A stretch of DNA of 6,854 nt from UBA7672 sp036733305 (GTDB lineage: Bacteria > Pseudomonadota > Alphaproteobacteria > Caulobacterales > Hyphomonadaceae), in contig DAINAT010000146.1 in the NCBI GenBank assembly GCA_036733305.1, forward strand, positions 1 to 6,854, written 5' to 3'. Both the position numbers and the translations under genes were made by a program. The notes beneath the pieces are model-generated. The model made no database searches. It was not told the DNA's origin and saw only the letters and a list, made by a program, of their open reading frames with translations. Below, piece after piece: positions 1 through 4,989 of the stretch (positions within the stretch are counted from its first letter, which is position 1; every line of letters starts with the position of its first letter).

Positions 1-714
1 CTGGTCGCCGTGGTTGCGGGCGATGTCGCGCTGTTCCCGATGGCGACGGCTGCGGACCTGGCCAAGCAGCGGCTGCCTGATCTGAAGTTCGCCAATGCCT
101 CCGGCAGCGTGTGGGACGGCAAACTTGGCGGTTTATCCTATGGGGCGCAGACGATCGGCGATATCGCGGTGAAGACGGACCTGTTGTCGCTATTCAGCGG
201 AAAGGCTGCGGGCAAGGTCGGCATGGCGCGCGAGGGGCTGTCGGGTGAGGCCGACCTTTCCTACGGGCTTGGCGATGGCGGGCTTGATCTCAAGAATCTG
301 AAGCTGGCGGGCGACACGTCGATGGTGCCGGGCATGCCGTCGACCATTGCGGCGGCGGGCGGCAAGTTCACACTGAACGTCGCGCATGTGAAGTTCGCGA
401 ACAGCCTCTGCGAGGAAGCTTCGGGCGAGGTGTGGACCGACGCGTTGGCGAAGATCAACTACAAGGGCTGGGTCGGGCCTGAGCTAAGTGGGCCGGTGAC
501 CTGCGCGGGCGGGAAGATGCAGGTTCAGGCTTCTGGTACGGCGCAGACGGGGGAGGCAGTGCAGGCCTCGCTGGATATCGGCCAGCACCTCGACATGCAG
601 ATGACGGCTACGGTCGAGAACGCCGGGGCGACAGCGATTGAGGCGCTGACGTCGGTCGGGTTTGTGCTGGAAGGCGGCACGCTGGTGCTGCGCCAGTCCA
701 TGGCAGGCAAATAG
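1..714 (+). CDS. gspN: Type II secretion system protein N (GspN-like), 5'-truncated by window edge
   Basis: Open reading frame entering from the left edge (237 codons visible, TAG stop at 712-714); the true start lies upstream. The first visible residues (LVAVVAGDVALFP) look like the end of an N-terminal membrane anchor, and the rest resembles a periplasmic domain rich in small residues and beta-type alternation. Recognisable GspN/PulN-type features, in order, are a SGSVWDGKL block (about visible residues 34-42), repeated G-rich beta segments, a SLCEEASGEVW block and a second GPVTCAGG block. The two Cys (visible residues 137 and 168) sit where GspN proteins carry a conserved Cys pair, probably a disulfide. 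GspN is an accessory inner-membrane component of some type II secretion systems, normally encoded at the end of the gsp operon after gspM, so gsp genes are expected to the left. The assignment is by sequence recall, not a search. The exact role of GspN is poorly known. Confidence 0.72.
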   Translation: MVAVVAGDVALFPMATAADLAKQRLPDLKFANASGSVWDGKLGGLSYGAQTIGDIAVKTDLLSLFSGKAAGKVGMAREGLSGEADLSYGLGDGGLDLKNLKLAGDTSMVPGMPSTIAAAGGKFTLNVAHVKFANSLCEEASGEVWTDALAKINYKGWVGPELSGPVTCAGGKMQVQASGTAQTGEAVQASLDIGQHLDMQMTATVENAGATAIEALTSVGFVLEGGTLVLRQSMAGK

Positions 715-751
715 AGCCTCGAATTAGGTCAAATTCCCTGCGCCAATCCGC

Positions 752-780
752 TTGACCCCAGGAACGGTGACGCCTAAACG
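752..780 (+). promoter_or_regulatory. Putative housekeeping sigma promoter for tRNA-Asp
   Basis: TTGACC at 752-757 matches the -35 hexamer in five of six positions, and CCTAAACG at 773-780 resembles the Caulobacter-type -10 element (GCTANAWC). The spacing is 14 nt between TTGACCC and this 8-mer, or 17 nt between hexamers if the -10 is read as TAAACG. A transcript would begin around 787, giving a leader of about 19 nt before the tRNA at 806. This is by eye; the -10 match is partial. Confidence 0.5.
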
Positions 781-790
781 ATCGCTCCTT

Positions 791-889
791 CGATACCTGC
801 AGCGCGCGGGTGTAGCTCAGTTGGTTAGAGTGCCGGCCTGTCACGCCGGAGGTCGCGGGTTCGAGCCCCGTCACTCGCGCCAGGTATCG
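791..889. repeat. 9-bp inverted repeat bracketing the tRNA gene
   Basis: CGATACCTG at 791-799 is the exact reverse complement of CAGGTATCG at 881-889. The right arm begins with the last two bases of the encoded CCA end. If transcription starts near 787, both arms are in the primary transcript and could pair, stacking a leader-trailer helix beyond the acceptor stem with bases 800-805 bulged. Bases just outside the arms (790/890) do not form a Watson-Crick pair. Confidence 0.6.
806..882 (+). tRNA. tRNA-Asp (anticodon GTC)
   Basis: Complete 77-nt cloverleaf with an encoded CCA. The acceptor stem 806-812 pairs with 872-878 (one G-U), with discriminator G at 879 and CCA at 880-882. The D-arm region carries the usual TAGCTCAGTTGGTTAGAG run (813-830). 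The anticodon stem CCGGC/GCCGG (833-837/845-849) encloses a seven-base loop with GTC at 840-842. The T-arm 855-859/867-871 encloses TTCGAGC. It decodes GAC and GAT codons as aspartate. It stands alone between gspN and the nuo operon, on the same strand as both, with its own plausible promoter. Confidence 0.97.
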
Positions 890-942
890 GATAGACGTGT
901 CGCTGGCCTTGATGGCCGCAAAATCCCGAAAATCGATGTTGT

Positions 943-962
943 TTCAGTGCTGAAGCGCTGGA
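943..962 (+). other. Hairpin with TGAA tetraloop downstream of tRNA
   Basis: Bases 943-950 pair with 955-962 around the loop TGAA (951-954); two of the eight pairs are G-U. There is no T-run after it, so it is not a classical terminator. It could stabilise or punctuate the tRNA read-through transcript, or be chance. Confidence 0.3.
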
Positions 963-1109
963 TATGGCGATTCTGGCGGCTGATGGTCGTTGGTTGGCTC
1001 GTCTCGGGATGCGAGGGGGCCCGAGTCGAGGTTCTGCGATGAGAGCGGACGGCAGAAGAATCGGTCGCTTCCGCAAATGTCAGCCGCAAGCGCCAGCTCG
1101 CGCGAACAC

Positions 1110-1132
1110 TTGCGAGCGCTTCGCAATTTTTT
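1110..1132 (+). terminator. Putative Rho-independent terminator
   Basis: TTGCGA (1110-1115) pairs perfectly with TCGCAA (1121-1126) around a five-base loop, followed directly by six T (1127-1132). The T-run is on the + strand side only, so it would stop rightward transcription, about 230 nt past the tRNA. The stem is short (6 bp, three A-T pairs), so strength is uncertain. It would separate tRNA read-through from the nuo operon. Confidence 0.55.
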
Positions 1133-1196
1133 GCCTGATTGAGAGGCCGAGTCAGCAACGAGGGAAGCTGGCAGAGAGGCTCATGACGTCTGTAGT

Positions 1197-1206
1197 GTTC
1201 GCGAAC
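1197..1206. repeat. 10-bp perfect palindrome GTTCGCGAAC
   Basis: Perfect dyad in the gap upstream of nuoA; flanking bases break the symmetry. It could be a small operator half-site pair or chance. It does not fit the GTTC-N7-GTTC direct-repeat LexA box known from Alphaproteobacteria. Confidence 0.35.
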
Positions 1207-1266
1207 TGATTGCGTCTCTTCTTCTTTGGCGGAAGCTGACTGTTGCAATGTTACTTGCGATCAGTT

Positions 1267-1288
1267 CGAAGATCTTCGGCAGCGCTGC
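1267..1288. repeat. Two abutting perfect palindromes (12 bp + 10 bp)
   Basis: CGAAGATCTTCG (1267-1278) is immediately followed by GCAGCGCTGC (1279-1288). Each is perfectly self-complementary. They lie about 260-280 bp before the nuoA start, downstream of the terminator-like hairpin, so they are placed where an operator for nuo could sit. No regulator family can be named from the sequence. Confidence 0.4.
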
Positions 1289-1347
1289 GATGTCATGCTG
1301 CGTGCGGGCCTTGCGCTGACAAGCGGTCGCAAATCCGTGACGTCAGG

Positions 1348-1414
1348 GTGCGTGCGTGATCGAGCGTAGCCTATCGTCTGATGGCTTCGGGTTGCGACGT
1401 TCCAGCGCACGCAC
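1348..1414. repeat. Spaced 9-bp inverted repeat upstream of nuoA
   Basis: GTGCGTGCG at 1348-1356 and CGCACGCAC at 1406-1414 are exact reverse complements with a 49-nt spacer. The left arm lies beside the palindrome TGACGTCA (1338-1345). The arms are simple alternating purine-pyrimidine GC-rich sequence, which raises the chance of coincidence. Confidence 0.35.
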
Positions 1415-1508
1415 AAAACCGTCCACAGCCCGGATTTATGGCCGGAAAGTCGTCACGCACCGAAGAATCCGGCAAGGCTTTGGCGGCTCTATTGCCTCTC
1501 GCGTCAAA

Positions 1509-1526
1509 GCGGCATAGGCGTGCCGC
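1509..1526 (+). promoter_or_regulatory. GC-rich hairpin in the nuoA 5' leader
   Basis: GCGGCA (1509-1514) pairs perfectly with TGCCGC (1521-1526) around a six-base loop. It ends 12 nt before the nuoA Shine-Dalgarno GAGGG (1539-1543). With no T-run after it, it is not a terminator; it could protect the mRNA 5' end or tune initiation at nuoA. No ligand-binding or protein-binding element is recognised. Confidence 0.4.
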
Positions 1527-1547
1527 AAAAGACTAGCCGAGGGTATA

Positions 1548-1922
1548 ATGGAAGACGCGCAGACGCTCGTCGTCGAATATCTGCCGGTCGTGATTTTTCT
1601 CGGCCTGGCGATAGCGATCAGCCTCCTGTTTCTTGTTGCATCGAGCCTGCTCGCACCGCGCAAGCCGGACCCGGAGAAGCTGTCCGCTTACGAGTGCGGG
1701 TTCAACGCATTCGATGATGCGCGCATGAAGTTCGACGTGCGATTCTATCTCGTCTCGATTCTCTTCATCATCTTCGATCTCGAAGTGGCGTTCCTGTTCC
1801 CGTGGGTGTTCCAGGTCGCGGCGGGCAACGTCGCCGCCTTCTGGTCGATGATGGCGTTCCTCGGCGTGCTGACGGTTGGGTTCGTCTATGAGTGGCGCCG
1901 TGGCGCGCTGGAGTGGCAATAA
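1548..1922 (+). CDS. nuoA: NADH-quinone oxidoreductase subunit A (complex I)
   Basis: 124-residue membrane subunit of proton-pumping complex I, at the junction of the peripheral and membrane arms and lining the quinone entry region; homologous to mitochondrial ND3. Three membrane helices are visible at about residues 11-33, 64-87 and 96-115. The loop after helix 1 carries the signature KPDPEKLSAYECGF; its Cys50 corresponds to the ND3 loop cysteine known from the mitochondrial active/deactive transition. The second helix contains the conserved acidic pair in FDLEVAFLFPW (Asp77, Glu79). The length is typical of the family. The ATG at 1548 is preceded by GAGGG (1539-1543), 4 nt away, which is slightly close. 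It is the first gene of the operon: no nuo gene precedes it, and the TAA stop overlaps the nuoB ATG by one base (TAATG). Confidence 0.97.
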   Translation: MEDAQTLVVEYLPVVIFLGLAIAISLLFLVASSLLAPRKPDPEKLSAYECGFNAFDDARMKFDVRFYLVSILFIIFDLEVAFLFPWVFQVAAGNVAAFWSMMAFLGVLTVGFVYEWRRGALEWQ

Positions 1923-2467
1923 TGGCCGAGGCGAAGGTTGCTGCTCCGACTGGCGGTGCGCCGGTCAAATCGAACGATCCGTATTTCGCTGGGTTGTCGG
2001 ATGAGCTCGCGGACAAGGGCTTTATCGTAGCTGCTGCTGACGATCTTATCACGTGGGCGCGCACCGGTTCGCTGATGTGGATGACGTTCGGCCTGGCGTG
2101 CTGCGCCGTCGAGATGATGCAGGCTTCGATGCCGCGTTATGACATGGAGCGCTTTGGCGCTGCTCCGCGCGCGTCGCCGCGTCAGTCGGACGTGATGATT
2201 GTCGCCGGTACGCTGACCAACAAAATGGCGCCTGCGCTCCGCAAGGTCTACGACCAGATGCCGGAGCCGCGTTACGTGATCTCGATGGGCTCGTGCGCGA
2301 ATGGCGGCGGATACTATCACTACTCATACGCCGTGGTGCGAGGCTGCGATCGGATCGTGCCGGTCGATATCTACATTCCGGGCTGCCCGCCGACCGCTGA
2401 GGCGCTGATCTACGGCCTGCTGCAATTGCAGAAGAAGATCCGCCGCGAGGGGAGCATCGAGCGATGA
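1922..2467 (+). CDS. nuoB: NADH-quinone oxidoreductase subunit B, cluster N2 subunit (PSST)
   Basis: 181-residue peripheral subunit that carries the terminal [4Fe-4S] cluster N2, which passes electrons to quinone. All four expected ligands are visible: the tandem Cys60-Cys61 (FGLACCAVEMM), Cys125 (SMGSCANGGG) and Cys155 (IPGCPPTAEAL). The conserved RYDMERFGAAPRASPRQSD stretch (about 72-90) is also present. I chose the ATG at 1922 because it forms a TAATG overlap with the nuoA stop and has GGAG (1910-1913) 8 nt upstream. An in-frame ATG at 1892 would add ten residues inside nuoA without a better ribosome site. The N-terminal 20 residues are the usual variable, disordered lead-in. Translation is probably coupled to nuoA on the 5' side and to nuoC on the 3' side (ATGA). 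Confidence 0.97.
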   Translation: MAEAKVAAPTGGAPVKSNDPYFAGLSDELADKGFIVAAADDLITWARTGSLMWMTFGLACCAVEMMQASMPRYDMERFGAAPRASPRQSDVMIVAGTLTNKMAPALRKVYDQMPEPRYVISMGSCANGGGYYHYSYAVVRGCDRIVPVDIYIPGCPPTAEALIYGLLQLQKKIRREGSIER

Positions 2468-3090
2468 GCCTTCCTTCCCGCGCCAACATGACGTCCGAAC
2501 TGAAGCTGCACCTTGAGAGCGTGCAGGGTAAAGCCATCAAGGCGATCAGCGTCTCGCACGGCGAGATGACGGTGCTGGCCAATCGCGACTCGATCGTGAA
2601 GCTGCTTGAGTTCCTGCGTGACGACAGCCAGTGCCGCTTCGAGACGCTGGTTGATCTGTGCGGGCTCGATTTCCCGAACGACGCAGAACGTTTCGAAGTT
2701 GTCTATCACATGCTGTCGATGCGTCTGAACCAGCGCATCCGCATCAAGGTTCGCACCGATGAAGCCACGCCCGTGCCGAGCGCGGTGAGCGTGTTTCCGG
2801 TTGCCAACTGGTATGAGCGCGAAGCGTTCGACATGTACGGCATCATCTTCTCGGATCACCCGGACCTGCGCCGCATTCTCACGGACTACGGCTTTGAAGG
2901 TTATCCGCTGCGCAAGGACTTCCCGCTGACCGGCCGCGTGCAGGTTCGCTATGACGAAGCCCAGAAGCGCGTGATCAACGAGCCGGTGAAGCTGATCCAG
3001 GAATATCGCAACTTCGACTTCCTCTCTCCGTGGGAAGGCATGCAAGCCGTCATCCCGGGCGATGAAAAAGCCGGCGAGGCGAAGAAGTAG
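2464..3090 (+). CDS. nuoC: NADH-quinone oxidoreductase subunit C (30-kDa subunit)
   Basis: 208-residue connecting-module subunit of complex I; it binds no cofactor but holds NuoD, NuoB and NuoI together. The family signature is clear at residues about 118-155: EREAFDMYGIIFSDHPDLRR, followed by ILTDYGFEGYPLRKDFPL. The N-terminal half (about 10-115) has the alpha/beta pattern of the 30-kDa family. The ATG at 2464 overlaps the nuoB stop (ATGA) and has a strong purine run GAGGGGAG (2447-2454) nine nt upstream; Met9 (2488) is a less likely alternative. nuoC is separate from nuoD, as in Alphaproteobacteria and mitochondria and unlike the fused nuoCD of Escherichia coli. The C-terminal tail is charged (EKAGEAKK), as often seen. 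Confidence 0.97.
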   Translation: MSLPSRANMTSELKLHLESVQGKAIKAISVSHGEMTVLANRDSIVKLLEFLRDDSQCRFETLVDLCGLDFPNDAERFEVVYHMLSMRLNQRIRIKVRTDEATPVPSAVSVFPVANWYEREAFDMYGIIFSDHPDLRRILTDYGFEGYPLRKDFPLTGRVQVRYDEAQKRVINEPVKLIQEYRNFDFLSPWEGMQAVIPGDEKAGEAKK

Positions 3091-3092
3091 CC

Positions 3093-4301
3093 ATGGCTGA
3101 CGATATCAATCACAAGTCCGCGGACCTCGATCTCGACGATCGCAAGTTCACGATCAACTTCGGACCGCAACACCCGGCGGCTCACGGCGTGCTTCGCCTT
3201 GTGCTCGATCTGGATGGCGAGATCGTCGATCGCGTCGATCCGCATATCGGCCTGCTGCATCGCGGCACCGAGAAGCTGATCGAGTACAAGACCTTCCTGC
3301 AGGCGCTGCCTTACTTCGATCGTCTCGACTACGTCGCGCCGATGAACCAGGAGCACGCGTACTGCCTCGCGATCGAGAAGCTGGCGGGCATTCAGGTTCC
3401 TGAGCGCGCCAAGTATATCCGCGTGATCTTCTCCGAGATCGGCCGCATTCTCTCTCACCTGCTGAACGTCACGACGCAGGCGATGGACGTGGGCGCGCTG
3501 ACCCCGCCGCTGTGGGGCTTCGAGCCGCGCGAACAGCTGATGGTGTTCTATGAGCGCGCCTCGGGCTCGCGCATGCACGCCGCCTTCTTCCGTCCGGGCG
3601 GTGTTCACCAGGATCTGCCGCCGGAACTCGTGGAAGACATTCACAAGTTCTGCGGCCCGTTCCTCAAGACGCTCGACGATATCGAGGCGCTCGTCACCGA
3701 GAACCGCATCTTCAAGCAGCGCAACGTCGACATTGGCGTGGTGTCTGTCGAAGACGCGCTGGCCTGGGGGTTCTCGGGTGTGATGGTGCGCGGTTCGGGC
3801 CTGGCCTGGGACCTTCGCCGCGCTGAACCGTACGAAGTCTACTCGGAACTCGACTTCAAGATTCCGGTCGGCAAGAACGGCGATTGCTGGGACCGTTATC
3901 TCTGCCGCATCGAGGAGATGCGCGAGAGCGTCAAGATCATCAAGCAGTGCATCGACAAGATGCCGGTTGGCCCCGTGCTGCCCGAGCATTCGAAGTTCGC
4001 TCCGCCGCGTCGCGGCGAGATGAAGAATTCGATGGAAGCGCTGATCCATCACTTCAAACTCTACACCGAGGGCTTCCACGTGCCCGCCGGCGAGACCTAC
4101 GCTTGTGTCGAGGCGCCCAAGGGCGAGTTCGGCGTCTATCTGGTGACCGATGGCGGCAACCGCCCGTATCGCCTGAAGATCAAGGCGCCGGGTTATGCCC
4201 ACCTTCATGCGATGGACCACCTGTGCCGCGGCCACATGCTGGCTGACGTCTCGGCCATCCTGGGCTCGCTGGATATCGTGTTCGGGGAGGTCGACCGTTG
4301 A
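3093..4301 (+). CDS. nuoD: NADH-quinone oxidoreductase subunit D (49-kDa subunit)
   Basis: 402-residue connecting-module subunit that, with NuoB, forms the quinone-reduction cavity; related to the large subunit of NiFe hydrogenases but without the metal ligands. The 49-kDa signature NFGPQHPAAHGVLRL lies at residues 22-36, followed by DPHIGLLHRGTEKLIEYKT. By spacing to the mitochondrial protein, His31 and Tyr80 (in DRLDYV) correspond to the quinone head-group ligands (bovine His59 and Tyr108). The C-terminus ends with the conserved GSLDIVFGEVDR. It starts 2 nt after the nuoC TAG; the ribosome site is weak (GAGG 13 nt upstream or GAAG closer), suggesting reliance on coupling. The last codons hold the strong Shine-Dalgarno for nuoE. 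Length and sequence are very close to the mitochondrial type. Confidence 0.98.
   Translation: MADDINHKSADLDLDDRKFTINFGPQHPAAHGVLRLVLDLDGEIVDRVDPHIGLLHRGTEKLIEYKTFLQALPYFDRLDYVAPMNQEHAYCLAIEKLAGIQVPERAKYIRVIFSEIGRILSHLLNVTTQAMDVGALTPPLWGFEPREQLMVFYERASGSRMHAAFFRPGGVHQDLPPELVEDIHKFCGPFLKTLDDIEALVTENRIFKQRNVDIGVVSVEDALAWGFSGVMVRGSGLAWDLRRAEPYEVYSELDFKIPVGKNGDCWDRYLCRIEEMRESVKIIKQCIDKMPVGPVLPEHSKFAPPRRGEMKNSMEALIHHFKLYTEGFHVPAGETYACVEAPKGEFGVYLVTDGGNRPYRLKIKAPGYAHLHAMDHLCRGHMLADVSAILGSLDIVFGEVDR
4286..4290 (+). promoter_or_regulatory. Shine-Dalgarno deciding the TTG start of nuoE
   Basis: GGAGG, preceded by two further G, sits inside the last codons of nuoD exactly 7 nt before the TTG at 4298. 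It makes a non-ATG start credible; no in-frame ATG occurs in nuoE before residue 70. Confidence 0.75.
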
Positions 4302-4975
4302 GCCACCGCCGTTTCCACGATCCGTCGCATCACGCGCCGTTCGCGTTCTCCGCTGCCAGCGAAGAACAGATCGCGTGGTGGGAACGCAAGTATCCGTCCG
4401 AGCGCCGTCAATCGACGGTCATTCCGGCTCTCTGGATCACGCAGAAGCAGAACAATGGCTGGTTGTCCGAGCCCGCTCTGCGCGCTGTCGCTGAGCGCCT
4501 CGGCATGACGTATATCCGCGTGTACGAGGTCGCGACCTTCTACACGATGTTCAACCTTGAGCCGGTCGGGAAGTACCACTTCCAGGTTTGCGGCACGACG
4601 CCGTGCCAGCTGCGCGGCGCAGACAAGCTGAAGGATTTCTGCGAGCGGAAGATCGGCCCAAAAGGCCACGTCTCCGGCGGCGGCAAGTTCTCGTGGGTTG
4701 AAGTCGAATGCCTGGGTGCGTGCGTGAACGCGCCGATGATCCAGATCAACGACTACTATTACGAAGACCTGACGATCGAGACGCTCGAGAAGATCATCGA
4801 CGACTTCGCTGCCGGGAAAGAGCCGCAGCCGGGTCCGTATGTGAAGCGTGAGACTTCGGCGCCGGAAGGCCCGCCGACGTCGCTGACGGACGAGACGCTG
4901 TATGATGGCTCGAAGGCGAAGCCGCTGAGCGCCATTCCGAACGCGCCGAAACCGCCCGAGCCTGCATCCACATGA
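4298..4975 (+). CDS. nuoE: NADH-quinone oxidoreductase subunit E, [2Fe-2S] subunit (24-kDa)
   Basis: 225-residue subunit of the NADH-oxidising module, with a helical N-terminal region and a thioredoxin-fold domain binding [2Fe-2S] cluster N1a. The ligands are visible as Cys98-x4-Cys103 (VCGTTPCQLRG) and Cys138-x3-Cys142 (ECLGACVNAPM). The helical motif YEVATFYTMFNLEPVGKY (about 76-93) is typical. The start is TTG at 4298, overlapping the nuoD stop as TTGA and supported by GGAGG 7 nt upstream. After the thioredoxin domain there is a tail of about 50 residues, rich in Pro, Ala, Lys and Glu (from about 174), without recognisable domain. Such tails are common in alphaproteobacterial NuoE and are of unknown function. 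Next comes a small membrane gene rather than nuoF directly. Confidence 0.96.
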   Translation: MSHRRFHDPSHHAPFAFSAASEEQIAWWERKYPSERRQSTVIPALWITQKQNNGWLSEPALRAVAERLGMTYIRVYEVATFYTMFNLEPVGKYHFQVCGTTPCQLRGADKLKDFCERKIGPKGHVSGGGKFSWVEVECLGACVNAPMIQINDYYYEDLTIETLEKIIDDFAAGKEPQPGPYVKRETSAPEGPPTSLTDETLYDGSKAKPLSAIPNAPKPPEPAST

Positions 4976-4980
4976 GGGGA
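4974..4980 (+). promoter_or_regulatory. Shine-Dalgarno of the small membrane gene
   Basis: GAGGGGA overlaps the nuoE stop codon and lies 9 nt before the ATG at 4990. It touches the ATG at 4981 and lies downstream of the ATG at 4972, so it favours 4990 as the start. Confidence 0.6.
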
Positions 4981-4989
4981 ATGACCATC

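Larger units (their letters stand above)
883..1547. other. 665-bp gap between tRNA-Asp and nuoA, no convincing protein gene
   Basis: Open frames here lack a good ribosome-binding site, have low-complexity Arg/Ser/Ala-rich translations, or run through the tRNA or the terminator hairpin, so I call none. The stretch does hold structure: an 8-bp hairpin with a TGAA loop at 943-962, a terminator-like hairpin at 1110-1132, perfect palindromes at 1197-1206, 1267-1278, 1279-1288 and 1338-1345, a spaced inverted repeat (1348-1356 with 1406-1414), and a hairpin at 1509-1526 just before nuoA. The nuo promoter must lie here unless transcription reads in from upstream. I could not find a -35/-10 pair good enough to call; TTGCGA at 1392-1397 followed by an A-rich -10-like stretch near 1412-1419 is the least poor. 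Confidence 0.6.

Noticed and set aside
905..917. GGCC-TTGAT-GGCC hairpin after the tRNA as a terminator
   Set aside because: Only four base pairs and no T-run.
608..1076. Open frames crossing the tRNA (608-874 -, 752-1042 +, 825-1076 -), with translations such as MTGLEPATSGVTGRHSN, VAQLVRVPACHAGGRGFEP and SDGARTRDLRRDRPAL
   Set aside because: These are the well-known spurious proteins produced by translating tRNA genes; the tRNA-Asp cloverleaf at 806-882 explains them.
964..1209. 81-codon + strand frame in the gap
   Set aside because: No Shine-Dalgarno, Arg/Gly/Ala-rich random-looking translation, and it passes through the terminator-like hairpin at 1110-1132.
1227..1246. Sigma-54-like TTGGC...TTGCA
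   Set aside because: The GG and GC dinucleotides are 15 nt apart rather than the required 10.
871..1248. 125-codon frame on the - strand in the gap
   Set aside because: Runs into the tRNA 3' end and through the terminator; Ser/Arg/Thr-rich translation without domain-like pattern.
1419..1427. DnaA-box-like CCGTCCACA
   Set aside because: Only six of nine positions match TTATCCACA and no other boxes are nearby.
1022..1469. GANTC (CcrM/GcrA) sites upstream of nuoA
   Set aside because: A few occur in the gap, about as many as chance predicts, and none is tied to a clear promoter.
1544..1549. Perfect TATAAT overlapping the nuoA start codon
   Set aside because: No -35 at suitable distance (TGCCGC there), and a start inside nuoA would make a leaderless, truncated message; it is the end of the leader plus the ATG.
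1892..1921. Upstream in-frame ATG for nuoB
   Set aside because: Would overlap nuoA by 31 nt; the ATG at 1922 has a good ribosome site, a TAATG junction and the normal family N-terminus.
2949..4235. 428-codon antisense frame opposite nuoD
   Set aside because: nuoD on the + strand is unambiguous; long antisense frames are expected from strong third-position GC bias.
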